Below are positions 54,085-64,000 of a stretch of 64,000 nucleotides of DNA, piece by piece (position 1 is the stretch's first letter; each line of letters begins with the position of its first letter). The notes under the pieces were generated by a model. That model was not told the DNA's origin. It saw nothing but the letters and a program-made list of their open reading frames with translations, and did not search any database. This stretch comes from Panicum virgatum (lineage: Eukaryota; Streptophyta; Magnoliopsida; Poales; Poaceae): assembly GCF_016808335.1 (NCBI RefSeq), contig NC_053136.1:5004531-5068530 (forward strand), written 5' to 3'. The position numbers were made by a program, and so were the translations under genes.

Positions 54085-56526
54085 TCAGCCGGCACATGTT
54101 TCATCACAATCACAGTGCACTTCTGCAATCCCAGAAGTATCCTCACTCTCACTAAATATTGTGGATTGTCCAACATTCGTTCCGAGATCATCAGCTACCA
54201 TAAAGGCCCGAGCACCATCCTTTTGATGTACCCAGCTGTATCCACGACCTTTCACAACACCACGACTACTCATCAGTGCCCTAACAGCTGATGCATCGCC
54301 ATGTCTGCCCAAGGAAGCATATATGTTTGATAGAAGCACATAAGGTGATGGATTCTTTGGGTCAAGGCGGAATAGATGCTTTGCAGCACATTCCCCCAGT
54401 TCAGCATTGTGATGTACCACACAGGCAGCTAGTAGAACTTCCCACACTATAGAATCATCCTTGTATGGCATTTTATCTATTACAGCCTCGACTTCAACAA
54501 AATGACCAGCCCGCCCCAGTGCATCTATGAGGCAAGTGTAATGCTCAACTAGTGGTGTAATCCCATAATTGCTCTCCATGGAATTAAAGAATACAATGGA
54601 TTCATCGACAAGCCCAGCGTGACTACATCCTGTCAGCACAGCAATGAACGTCACACTGTCTGGCTTCTGTTTTGTAGTTAGCATGTACTCAAACAATTCT
54701 ACAGCTTTCTCTCCAAAACCATTCTGAGCATATCCATGTATCATCTCATTCCATGCCACTATGTTCTTCGCAATCATGCAATCAAAGGAAAGGCGTGCAT
54801 CATCCATGTTGCCACATTTAGCATACATGTCGATCAGGGCACTGCCAACATAGACATTCTGATCATAGCCATCTTTTAGAACCTGTGTATGCATCTGCCT
54901 GCCTTGAGGTATGGATGACAATCTAGCACATGAGTTGATCATACTAGCATAGGAGGATTCTGTGGGAAACATTTCGTTTTCTCGCATCTGCTTGAAGAAG
55001 TTGAAGGCCTCTTCATTCAAAGAATGGATAGTCAAACCTGATATCATGGAATTCCAACATACCACATCTCTTTGTGTCATCCTATTGAAAATGGTCTGAG
55101 CAAAACCAACCTGACCACATTTTGAATACATATCCACCAGACCATTTGCAACAAACATGTCGTTGTGAAGCAAAAGTCTTACTGAAGCAGAATGCAGTTG
55201 CTTGCCCAGTTCCAAAATTCCTAATCTAGAGCATGAGCTGAGGATCACAGCCAAGGTTGTCCTGTCAGGCTGCACATTTTGATGTTGCATCCTCCTGAAC
55301 AACTCAATTGTGTCCTGGTGCAGTTCCTCCTGGCAGTAACCAGATAACAGAGTGTTCCAAGTAGTCACACTTGGCTTTGATATCTTCTCAAACATTGCAC
55401 GAGCAGAAGGAACATCCCTCGCCTTAATACAAGAAGCGAGCATGTTACTATAAGTGACCTCATTGGGCTCAAAACCTGACTCTTGCATGAGGTCCAGCAC
55501 TCCCATGGCCTTAGCATAGAGGCCCACCTGGCCATATCCAGTTATAAGGATGTTCCAAGAAACGATACTGACGCTGGGCAATGACTCAAAGACTTTCATG
55601 GCCTCGTCCACCTCCATGCACTTTGCATACATATCCATCAACGAGTTTCCAACGTGTTGGTCTGATCCAAACCCTTTCCTGACAACCAATGCATGAATGC
55701 ACTGTCCAAGCCTGATTGCACGAACGATGCTGTACTCACAAGAGCAAGCCTGTGCACATGCGCCGAGAACACTGGAGACAGCCACCGGATCAACACGGAC
55801 CCCGCTTCTGCTCATGCGTGCAAACAGCCTGAGTGCATCGTCCACGGCCCCGCTCTGCGCCAGCCCGCCCATCATCGCCGTGAACGCCACCTCGTTCGGG
55901 CGAGCCATCCCGTCGAACAGCCTGACGGCATCATCGACGCTCCCGCACTTGGTGTACATGCCGAGGAGCGCGTTCTCGACGAACTGGTTCCCGTCGAGCC
56001 CCACCTTGACGGCGAGCCTGTGGCAGCGCCTCCCGTCGTCGAGCGCGGCCACGGCGCCGCACGCGCTCAGCACGCTGGCGAGCGTGAAGTGCGTCGGCGC
56101 GAGGCCCTCCTGCAGCATCCCCTCGTACATCCCCAGCGCGTCCCCCGGCGAGCCCGACCGCGCGACGGCGGCGATGACGGTGTTCCAGGAGATGGCGTTC
56201 CGTTCGGGCATTCCGCCGAGCAGGTCCCGGGCCGCGGCGAGGTCCCCCGCGCGGCAGGCCGCCGAGATCGCGGCGTTGTGGGAGTAGACGTTGGGTCGGG
56301 GCAGCGCGCGGAAGGCGCGGAGCGCGTGGCACGGCAGGCCGGAGAGGGAGTAGAGCTCGACGAGGCGGTTGAGGAGGAAGGTGTCGGCGGCGAGGCCGGC
56401 GGCGAGGACGCGCGCGTGCGCGGCCTTGGCGTGGGCGCGGCTGGGCTTGGGGCCGCCGCTCCGCTTGATGCAGGCCTGGAGCACGGCCGCGAGCTGGGCC
56501 GCTAGGTTCGCCATCGCAGTCGTCAC
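54085..56526 (-). CDS. PLS-class pentatricopeptide repeat protein
   Basis: Organelle RNA-binding protein family acting in RNA editing, processing or stability. The single uninterrupted ORF of up to 813 aa is typical of intron-poor PPR genes. Tandem helical repeats of 31-36 residues run from about residue 45 to 690 in a PLS pattern, for example NVYSHNAAISAACRAGDLAA, NAISWNTVIAAVARSG, DVVCWNSMISGLTIHSLNEE, NIVAWNEMIHGYAQNGFGEK and SVTFIAVLTGCSHAGLVDES. An E-type tail follows (DDSIVWEVLLAACVVHHNAE, then PYVLLSNIYASLGRHGDA and GYSWVHQKDGARAFMVADD). There is no DYW deaminase domain, so editing, if any, would need a partner. Start could be 56,526 (MTTAMANL) or 56,514 (MANLAAQL). The gene is GC-rich in its 5' third, as is common in grasses. 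The overall pattern resembles Arabidopsis At4g20770, unverified. Confidence 0.95.
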   Translation of the reverse strand: MTTAMANLAAQLAAVLQACIKRSGGPKPSRAHAKAAHARVLAAGLAADTFLLNRLVELYSLSGLPCHALRAFRALPRPNVYSHNAAISAACRAGDLAAARDLLGGMPERNAISWNTVIAAVARSGSPGDALGMYEGMLQEGLAPTHFTLASVLSACGAVAALDDGRRCHRLAVKVGLDGNQFVENALLGMYTKCGSVDDAVRLFDGMARPNEVAFTAMMGGLAQSGAVDDALRLFARMSRSGVRVDPVAVSSVLGACAQACSCEYSIVRAIRLGQCIHALVVRKGFGSDQHVGNSLMDMYAKCMEVDEAMKVFESLPSVSIVSWNILITGYGQVGLYAKAMGVLDLMQESGFEPNEVTYSNMLASCIKARDVPSARAMFEKISKPSVTTWNTLLSGYCQEELHQDTIELFRRMQHQNVQPDRTTLAVILSSCSRLGILELGKQLHSASVRLLLHNDMFVANGLVDMYSKCGQVGFAQTIFNRMTQRDVVCWNSMISGLTIHSLNEEAFNFFKQMRENEMFPTESSYASMINSCARLSSIPQGRQMHTQVLKDGYDQNVYVGSALIDMYAKCGNMDDARLSFDCMIAKNIVAWNEMIHGYAQNGFGEKAVELFEYMLTTKQKPDSVTFIAVLTGCSHAGLVDESIVFFNSMESNYGITPLVEHYTCLIDALGRAGHFVEVEAVIDKMPYKDDSIVWEVLLAACVVHHNAELGECAAKHLFRLDPKNPSPYVLLSNIYASLGRHGDASAVRALMSSRGVVKGRGYSWVHQKDGARAFMVADDLGTNVGQSTIFSESEDTSGIAEVHCDCDETCAG

Positions 56527-57881
56527 TCGACGTCAGTCACAACATTTTATACTGCTCGAGAGATTTCAATTCGTGCCTGGGCCGTAGAATTGAAGTCCAG
56601 ATCCTTCTTCCTTCCTCTACTTAGCCCGCTTTAAAAAAGTCCTAGAAAATTTTCTTCATTCAAAACGACACGGCTCTAGTGTATTCATTCATTATCCGAT
56701 TTGCCGGATACCAAGATGAAACAAATTCTAGAGTCGTGTCTGACCATTCAGGTTCAGTGTTACTCTAAACGTTTAAACAGATTAAATAGTCATTTAAACG
56801 GACTAAACAATGATTAAACAGAATAAACGGTTGATTAAACATACACAGTAAGTCACTATGTAGCATGTACACGGTATGTGCACGGACTAAACGGCTGTGT
56901 AGGCGAACAGTGGATACCCTGTAACAAACCATAAGGGCAAACAATCAGATACCCTGTTACAAACCATACGGGCAAAACGAGACTTTCCATCAAGAAAATG
57001 GTGATCTAATACAGTCTCAAATTTCATTTAAAACGAAGTTAAAACATTTCCAATACTACAGTCTTTTCACTCCTATAGCAAAGATACAGTTTTCCAAGCA
57101 ATTGGGGGAACTCTATTGGTGGGTAGCAAATTAAAGATACAGTTTCCAAGCAATTGGGGAAGGAACTCTATTGGTGGGTACGGATGTGGGGGCAAGGACA
57201 CTACTAGACACGTGACAAGGTAGTCATTCGGCGAAGAATAAACATAAACGGAGGAAATAGAAGGAACAATCCTGGATGGTTGGACCACGATCCGACGATC
57301 AATGGAAGAACAAAGGGGAGGCTTGGCTGGTGAGCACAGGATAGAAAGAACAGGACGGGTGCCGGCCTGCACCAACTCGACCAGCTCAACGATCGCAATC
57401 AATCGACGCCTTGTTTTGCGTCACCGTGTCTCGCAAATTATATTGTTGCCATCCAGCCCCGCGCGAGACCCCATCAACCTGGACGATAATTTTTTTTTTT
57501 TTTGAAACAATCAACCAGCTAGCCGGTAATCATATGGACTGGGCCGGCCGGTCACATCAAGTCCACGAGTCACCCCGTCGGTTTGCGCGCGAATTTTTAA
57601 ACGCCTCGCTCCTTATCCGCCGCTGCCACCTGATTCTGATTGGCGCCTCGCCGTCCGGAGTGCCCTGCCTGCACAGGACCCGGTCGCGCGCGCGGAGCCC
57701 AGTCGTGTGTCCAGGAGGCCGGAGCAGGCAGCTAGCGCAACCATGCAACCTGCCAACCTGGGCTCTGGCTATATATATTCGCGTCTTCCACCAAGTCCTC
57801 TTCATTCTCTCGTCGTCGGCGATCACGCAGGTGTGCTCTCTACCGGAATAGCCGAGAGCTTGAGGCAGCAGCCAATCAGCA
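56527..57881. other. Intergenic region between divergent PPR and germin-like genes
   Basis: 56,760-56,900 repeats variants of taaacggactaaac. 56,910-56,975 repeats gataccctgt-acaaaccata-gggcaaa twice. 57,080-57,182 repeats a roughly 50-bp segment twice (agatacagttt-ccaagcaattgggg ... aactctattggtgggta). No gene was seen. Confidence 0.6.
57769..57779 (+). promoter_or_regulatory. TATA box of the germin-like gene
   Basis: ctatatatatt, about 110 bp before the start codon and in the correct strand and spacing for a short 5' UTR. Confidence 0.7.
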
Positions 57882-58653
57882 ATGGCCATGGCCAGGTCTT
57901 GCGACCTCGTCCTGCTTGCTCTTCTTGCTGCAGCAATGGCGGCGTCTCTGCCTCTGGCCCTCGCCTACGACCCGAGCCCTCTCCAGGACTTCTGCGTCGC
58001 CGACGCCGCTTCCGATGGTACGCGCGTTTCATCGTTCGTCCACCATGCGCTTGCGATATGAACTCGTCAATGGCGGCCTTGCTAATTCATATCCTGATGG
58101 ATCGCGCGCAGTGTTCGTGAACGGGGCGGCGTGCAAGGACCCGGCGCGCGTGTCGGCCGGCGACTTCGCCTTCTCGGGCCTCGACGCCCCCGGCGACACG
58201 GCGAACCCGTTCGGCTCCAAGGTGACCCCGGTGGACGCGCGCGCGGTGCCGGGGCTCAACTCGCTGGGCGTCGCCATGGCGCGCCTCGACCTGGCCCCGG
58301 GCGGGCTCAACCCGCCGCACACGCACCCGCGCGCCTCCGAGGTGCTCACCGTCGTCGAGGGCCAGATGCACGCCGGGTTCCTTGCCGCCGACGGGACGCT
58401 CTTCGCCCGGGTGCTGTCCGCGGGCGACGCCTTCGTGTTCCCCAGGGGGCTCGTGCACTTCGAGTTCAACTTCGGCGCGGGCCCGGCCGTGGGGATCGCC
58501 GGCCTCAGCAGCCAGAACCCGGGGCTCGTCCGCGTCGCCGACTCGCTCTTCGGCGCCACCCCGGGCGTCACCGACGACGTGCTCGCCAAGGCGTTCAGGA
58601 TCGACGCCGCCACCGTGCAGAGGATCAAGGCGCAGTTCGCCACTAAGAAGTAA
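57882..58653 (+). CDS. Germin-like protein (secreted cupin)
   Basis: Secreted cupin-1 protein of the germin-like family; members are manganese-binding wall proteins, some with superoxide dismutase or oxalate oxidase activity. Two exons, 57,882-58,017 and 58,112-58,653, join at phase 1 to give 225 aa. The N-terminus is a clear signal peptide (RSCDLVLLALLAAAMAASLP ... ALAYDPSPLQDFCVAD). The two Cys expected for the N-terminal disulfide are present (DFCVAD and GAACKDP). The cupin metal site is intact: PPHTHPRASE supplies two His and the Glu, and FPRGLVHFEFN supplies the third His. An RGD-type motif is not seen. It has the typical germin-like length and one intron. Oxalate oxidase activity cannot be inferred. 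Confidence 0.95.
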
Positions 58654-59795
58654 CTCGACTAGCGATCATCGTTGGTCTCCATGGGTGTCAGTCAATTTGT
58701 GTGATTGTGTCGTAGAAGTTTGATTTGTTATGATTAATTTCTCCTGTGTGTGGTGTATTTATGCACGCCCTCTGAAAATAAATTATTTTTCCGGTCAAAA
58801 GTTGACATCTTCATTGAAACTATTTATTGTAGTTTTTAAATGTTTTCCTTTTTATATTTTTGTACGCACGGATATTACCCGTATTATATTTTCAGTCGAT
58901 TCCTCCTATGCAATGTGAGAATTTGAGTTTAATCCATGGCCTTCGAAGTTCATAAAAGAACATTTCAATATTGTAGTCTCTACACCACAGCGTTAAATAT
59001 TCAGTTATTATTACAAATCAAGAATCATGTATGGAGGAAAAAAATGATGAATTTAACAAATAGCTTATTATAAACAAAGCTTATTACACAACCGCCACAT
59101 TTTTTTGCGAAGATCTATAAAGCCATGGACTACAACACTCGACAAGTCTCTGATATAGTATTTCTACCCTCCTCTTTCTGAACAAAGTACAAAATTTTAT
59201 CCAGTGTGTCGTCTTGAAAAGTATCAGTAAATAAGGATGTGTTCACTTTATCAAAACAATATCGTTTCTGTTTAGCCATGGCCAACTAACAACACTTACA
59301 CTACTAAATATTTTGCTTCCACCTACCCAAATCCCAAACAAACTGGACAGAGATTGTCACACAAGCATGGGGCCACGTAGGTAACCAGCAGATCTGTTGA
59401 GCCGGGAGTGTCAGGAACTCAGGATGGGCTGAAGCAACAAGATGCAACGGGTGGGACATGACATTTTAGTTTTCGTTAAAAGGAAACAGAGCGCGCTGCC
59501 CCCAATCGGCCCAACTAGCTGGAAACAACATTATTTTTTTTCATAACTACTTGAGGCACATAGGCATTCTATGTAAATTAGTATTTTTTTAAAAACTGAT
59601 CTCTAGGAGAAAAGACCACCCCACGATATTGTATTAAAAAAAATCTTTTCACACATATAAAAAAAATCTGAACTCCTACGCCACACGTACGGGGCGGTAT
59701 TGTATTAAAAAAAATCTGAACTCCAACGCCACACGTACAGTGGCTTGTTGCCCGTGAGAAAAATTGAATCCTTAACCGTCTTTTGGGGACAAGCG
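58654..59795. other. Downstream intergenic region
   Basis: The 3' UTR of the germin-like gene probably ends near an aaaataaatt polyadenylation-like signal at about 58,776. 59,655-59,740 has a direct repeat of tctgaactcc-acgccacacgtac. No other gene was seen. Confidence 0.5.
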
Positions 59796-59890
59796 AGAGA
59801 ATTTTTTTTGTGGCAAGATGGGAGTCGAACTCCCGATCTGGTGATTCCCATCACGGACTTCCACCAGCGGGGCTAAAGCCTGCTTGCTGA
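59796..59890 (-). mobile_element. SINE-like tRNA-derived element
   Basis: Read on the minus strand: an A-box-like tttagccccgctggtgg, then a B box (gggagttcgactccc), then an A-run (the plus-strand T-run at 59,796-59,803). The arrangement is that of a tRNA-derived SINE. No convincing TSD was seen, and the 5' edge near 59,890 is approximate. A decayed tRNA copy is an alternative. Confidence 0.45.
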
Positions 59891-60117
59891 CTAGTGATTT
59901 TTTTTGAACTTAATCTAGTGAATTTTTGAGACGTAGCATCTAGCTTGATGGGCATTTCGTACTTAGCATTATTCTTACGAAGATTGGATAATATATATAA
60001 TTAAATACGTTAACCAAAGCACGATTATGAAGTTGCATTGACTATATCATCCATCTAAAAGGCAGTGTCGCAGAGGAAAAGGAGTCAGGCATGCACTTCA
60101 AGTCTTCATCATCCTCA

Positions 60118-60470
60118 GGGCCTGTTTAGTTCCACCACAAAATTTTTTGCATTGGAATCTTACTAATTTGAAGTACTAAATGAAATCTATTTACAAAACT
60201 TTTTGCACAGATGGGTGGTAAATCGCGAGATGAATCTAATGATACTAATTAATCTATGATTAATCAATAATTAGCTGACGGTTACTGTAGCATCACTGTT
60301 GCAAATCATGAATTAAGTAGGCTCATTATATTCGTCTCGCGATTTACAGCCCATCTATGCAAAAAGTTTTGTAAATATACTTCATTTAGTAGTCCATGCA
60401 TGTGTCGAAATATTCGATGTGACGGTTTTTTTTGTATTTACGAGGTTTATGGGATGGAAAGCCCTAAGCG
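60118..60470. mobile_element. Tourist-like MITE, right end eroded
   Basis: Starts gggcctgtttagttccacc. The inner inverted motif gtaaatcgcgaga-gaatctaatga ... attcgtctcgcgatttac is very close to the 36,724 element but in the opposite internal orientation. The right end is changed and its TIR is unclear. Confidence 0.65.
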
Positions 60471-61255
60471 GTGTTAGCCTTGCACTGGGACCCGGTAAGG
60501 CAGATGGTTTTGCAACTGGATCAGATGTGACTAGCTAGGCCGTCGGAGCAAGTTCTGAAGAATCTGATGAGCCAATAATGATGATGCGCCATTTAGCCTA
60601 GATCCGAGGGAGGAGGATAAGCACCGGACGACGCCGACGGACATCTCACATGCGGATCCCCGGCAGCGTGTGCTAGCTACCTAGCTAGCTTTCCGATGAC
60701 GAGGCACGCGCATGGCATGTCCCGTTGGTCCTCCCGGTCTGGGCCAGCGTGGCTCAGAGCAGCGTTTAGGCTGATCTCAGCAGCTTATCTAGCAGCCTGT
60801 GTATATTATCCACGCCAGCGGCATGTGGCTAAATTTGAACCGTCCGGCAGGAGACTTTAGAATTGTTTGCTTGTCTTCTTGGCCTGCTGACGAAGATTTA
60901 GACTGCTGACGTGGACAACTTACATAAGCGCTAGGTAGGCTGCCGAGGTCAGTCTTATAGTTACGCCCACTCGTCCGCGTCTCAAACGCCAGATCAGCTC
61001 ACGCAGGGTGCGGTGGTGGTGGACCTCACGTACCATTCAATCCTCTGCAGAGTCTGCCGGCAACGTGGAGCAACGGCAGAGGTGGTTGGCAGGTGCACAG
61101 TGCAAACCGCTCGCTTCAGCCGGCGTGGAGTGAATCGCCGACTTCATTCTCTCTCTTGATTTCTCTCTCCCACGTCGGTTCGAGCTGATGTGGATCTCTA
61201 TTTCGCCGGCTAACGTGGCTCCATAATACTTGCTCATGTGGCCAACAAGCAAATA
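60471..61255. other. Intergenic sequence
   Basis: No gene or element was recognised. Confidence 0.5.
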
Positions 61256-62323
61256 AAATTCCTATTTGTTTCCGCTTTTCTAGACTTCACTTTCGTAAGA
61301 ATCAGAATTCTGAGATAAGCCAACTGTGTAGAGAATCGGCTGTCTGAATAAGCTGGGTGTTTGGCAATCCTGATTATTTTGAGTCGATTCTCTGAGCTGA
61401 GTGGTAAAATGTCTGAAATACCCTTAAGGCTGATAATATCTCATTTATTTTCTAAATACGAGCATAATTCAATAATTCTTATAATTTTTGACAATCTTGA
61501 CCACATAATTATATTACTATTAGATCAAATAGATTAATATCACAATTACACCGAGATGTACCAGCACTAATTTCTAAACATTGAGTACATAAATGATGGA
61601 AACAACTAATTTCTAAACTAAATCAGTCAGTGTCGCCGGCGCTACTCCAATCAGCACAACTTCAAAGGGTGGGGGGGCGCACTGCAGGGCCGGAGCCGGC
61701 GGAGGATATGCTCGACGTCGTGGAGGGAAAGGCCGTCAATCATGGGCCGGCGGTGCTGCTCCAGAAGGTAAAACAAGTGTGGCGGCGTACCTTGGCAGGG
61801 AAGGCAGCGACTGCTCTGGTTCCTTGTAGATCCGGGGGTCAGGGACCACGGGTGCGCGGGGAGGGGTCTCAGGGAGGGAGGCGCTGGGAGGAGGGCACGG
61901 GTCAGGGCCCGGCGGGCGCACCTTCACTCACAGCGGTGGCGGCGCGATTCCAGGCAACCATCGCAGATCCAGGCGGCCTGGAGCCGATTCGGCAGGGAGG
62001 AGGGACGCCCGGAGCACAGGGCGGCGGCACAGCAGAGGGCCGCCAACGCAGGAGAGGGGCGGCGACGATAAAGGGCAGGGGATGTGGGGGGTATCAGGAG
62101 GAGAGGGGTAACGGGAGGGGGAGGAGTATCGGGAGGAAAAATGGCTCGCTTCTCCCGTGTGCGAGGTTGGCGATGCGTTGGGAAGAATCATGTTTTACGT
62201 TATATCGGAGATTCCCACATAAGCAGCGTTTGCGATAAGCGGGGAAAAAAAAGCGAGACGTTTGTGCGGGATTTTAGCTTATTCTCATCGAGAATCAGCT
62301 TTTAATCAGAAACAAAGAGGCCC
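61256..62323. mobile_element. TIR element with GC-rich interior, possible gene capture
   Basis: The left end (ttcctatttgtttccgcttt) and the right end (reverse complement gggcctctttgtttctgatt) form imperfect inverted repeats. Both flanks carry further agaatcagctt/gataagc-like motifs inside. The centre (about 61,640-62,150) is markedly GC-rich with a 202-aa open frame at 61,630-62,238 of no recognised family. Boundaries and class are uncertain. Possible captured DNA. Confidence 0.45.
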
Positions 62324-62622
62324 AAAGGGCAGAGCCGGCGGGCACGCATGCAGATCTGGCTGGCCATCCACCCACAAGGCCACGAACGACCGTGATCCAT
62401 CATCCATTCATCAGTTGAGTCCTGTCCATGCTGGCTAGCTCGCCATGTCGTAGCTATCCCATCCCAAGGTATTCCATGATCGATCGATCGATCGTGTCTC
62501 AAATCCAACTCCCACCACCGATGCTCGTAAACAAGGACACCGATGCTCGGGAAGGTTTTGGAACCAAGCCGGGCCGGCTGCAAACAGCCGTGACGCTGAG
62601 AGATCAATTCGATTCATCCATC
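62324..62622. other. Intergenic sequence
   Basis: No gene. A short gatcgatcgatcgatcg run occurs at about 62,479-62,494. Confidence 0.5.
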
Positions 62623-62971
62623 GGCCGTGTTTGGATCACAGCCTGAATTTTTTTTTACAAAAAGACAAATACATATATGGAGTACTAAACGAAATTTATT
62701 TGAGAAATTTTTTTATGAATGAATGTAACTTTTCGACACGAATCTAATGAGCCAAGTTCCATCATAAATTGGCTACATTGATGCTACAGTAACTGTGCAT
62801 AACCATCCACTGATCGTACGGTCAAATACCTATTAGCTACAATAATTGCTACAACATTATAGTCGTGGAGCTAGTTTTATAATTAAACTTTATTTAATAC
62901 TACGAGTACTAGTTAGTGGTCAAAGCATAAAAAAAATTATAAAATTTTTTCAGAGCCATCCAAACACGGCC
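62623..62971. mobile_element. MITE with ggccgtgtttggat ends, 3-bp TSD ATC
   Basis: Inverted termini ggccgtgtttggat and atccaaacacggcc are perfect over 14 bp, flanked by ATC at 62,620-62,622 and 62,972-62,974. It contains cacgaatctaatgagcc and gatgctacagtaac like the other family members. Confidence 0.82.
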
Positions 62972-63172
62972 ATCGCCTTGAGGACGAAAAGAACAAGACA
63001 AGACACTAGCAGTTGTTGGGTTGGGTTGGGATTTGGGAACACCACAGCGCGCGTGGTCTGCTCTTGAAAGCCGATTACCATCCGTTGACCAGACTACCCA
63101 TACCCGCTGATGACGCAGGCCCCGTTCGTTCGCCGTTCCGGAGCAATCTCATGAACACCCATAATTTTATGA

Positions 63173-63405
63173 GGCCCTGTTTAGTATCAAAATTTTTTTT
63201 ATAGTACCTGTCACATCGATTTTTTGACACATGCATGAATCATTAAATGCAGTTGAAAAAAATAATTAATTACACAGTCTAACTGATTAGCACGAGATAA
63301 TTCTTTTAAGTCTAATTAGTCCATAATTGAACATTATTTATCAAATAACAACGAAATGCGCTACAGTACCAAAACTCAAATTTTTTTCGCGAACTAAACA
63401 CAGCC
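63173..63405. mobile_element. MITE with ggccctgtttag ends, 3-bp TSD TGA
   Basis: Termini ggccctgtttag and ctaaacacagcc, flanked by TGA at 63,170-63,172 and 63,406-63,408. The inner part (cacatcgattttttgacacatgcatg, gctacagtacc) resembles the degenerate element at 32,862. Confidence 0.8.
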
Positions 63406-63408
63406 TGA

Positions 63409-64000
63409 AATTCTTCGTTGGTGTTGCTCATCAAATCCTCATCGGCTTCTCGTTCACCGATACTGTACCGCTATTATAGTATCCACTAATTTGACCGTTT
63501 GCCGCTAGTTCAAGATTCCCAATCAAAGCTAGCCGTTGCCATGTCGTCGACACCGAAAGTATAGATTAGAAGTCGTCACATGCGGTGTTTGCCATATTTA
63601 TAAGTACTATATGTCATAGATAGATCGTATAATCTATTAATACAAATGTTAACAATATTTTATATGAATTTATTTAAATTTGAAATTGTTTAACTTCTAA
63701 AAAACGAGAGTTGTATTATTTTTAAACACGGAGCGAATATTTTGAAAAAAAAAATGCATACAACGTTCGCTCGCGATTACAGCGGTGCGCCGGCACCACA
63801 CAGCGCGGCTCACGTCTGCATCCGCACACGGCACTCTCCAACGCCCCCACCCGGTAAACGAGTCGGTGTCATCACCGCCCCCCCCCCCCCCCCCCCCCCC
63901 CCCAAATCCCCTCTCCCTCTTCCTTCAAGCAATTTCAAATTCCTCACCCGGTAACCTCACCTCACCCGCAGGGCCTCCCCGTCAGGCCGTCACGCCTTCC
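63409..64000. other. Intergenic sequence to the window end
   Basis: AT-rich, then GC/CT-rich from about 63,770, with a 26-base C run at 63,878-63,903. The CT-rich end could be a 5' UTR of a gene beyond the window, but no coding region is visible. Confidence 0.45.
63878..63903. repeat. Poly-C run, 26 bases
   Basis: Uninterrupted C tract following atcaccg. Its length may be affected by sequencing or assembly error. Confidence 0.95.

Noticed and set aside
55693..56505. 270-aa plus-strand ORF opposite the PPR gene
   Set aside because: Antisense shadow of the GC-rich 5' third of the PPR coding sequence.
1..64000. CRISPR arrays, prokaryotic operons or organelle DNA insertions
   Set aside because: No regularly spaced repeats, no bacterial gene layout, and no stretch recognisable as plastid or mitochondrial genes. 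The DNA is plant nuclear.

Overview
This is plant nuclear DNA, almost certainly from a grass and probably a panicoid. The evidence is multi-exon genes with GT-AG introns, GC-rich first exons typical of grasses, a grass-type ALOG transcription factor gene, and many grass-style MITEs (Tourist, Stowaway and hAT-like), LTR elements and gene-capturing transposons. No species can be named from the sequence alone.

Layout. 1-7,500: a broken RPA70-like fragment, a trinucleotide microsatellite, three degenerate tRNA-Ala-like sequences in loose tandem, and several small MITEs with clear target-site duplications (TSDs). 7,518-12,917: a Mutator-like (Pack-MULE) element holding a captured RING-H2 ATL gene fragment. 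It was split by a large solo LTR (8,613-12,370), which was itself split by a small solo LTR (11,685-12,080). 12,964-22,692 and 28,433-36,687: two copies of one segmental duplication, in the same orientation, with the ALOG gene (27,480-28,343) between them and ending just before the second copy. Each copy has since gained its own transposons. Copy A has a broken Ty1/copia element (13,106-18,032) and MITEs. Copy B has a Pack-MULE carrying a GTD-binding-domain gene fragment (29,826-31,231), a CACTA element carrying at least five exons of a host gene (33,939-36,582), and MITEs. A tRNA-derived SINE is shared by both copies and so is older than the duplication.

37,000-58,700 is a gene-rich stretch with five apparently intact genes: biotin--protein ligase (+, 39,451-42,205, 9 exons, 379 aa), a DusA-type tRNA-dihydrouridine synthase (-, 44,115-49,715, 12 exons, 430 aa), a thiosulfate/3-mercaptopyruvate sulfurtransferase (+, 50,160-53,159, 11 exons, 307 aa), a single-exon PLS-type PPR protein (-, 54,085-56,526, up to 813 aa) and a germin-like protein (+, 57,882-58,653, 2 exons, 225 aa). 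The synthase and sulfurtransferase start codons are only about 445 bp apart, head to head. 58,700-64,000 holds MITEs, a SINE-like element, a larger TIR element with GC-rich content, and a 26-base C run.

The genes are ordinary, separately acting housekeeping or developmental genes, not an operon or pathway cluster. The most unusual content is the nested and gene-capturing transposon architecture, with exact TSDs that let the order of events be read. I found no evidence of a wholly new biological system. The best candidates for a second look are the tRNA-Ala-like array, the Pack-CACTA with several exons of one gene, and the differently invaded duplicate flanks of the ALOG gene.
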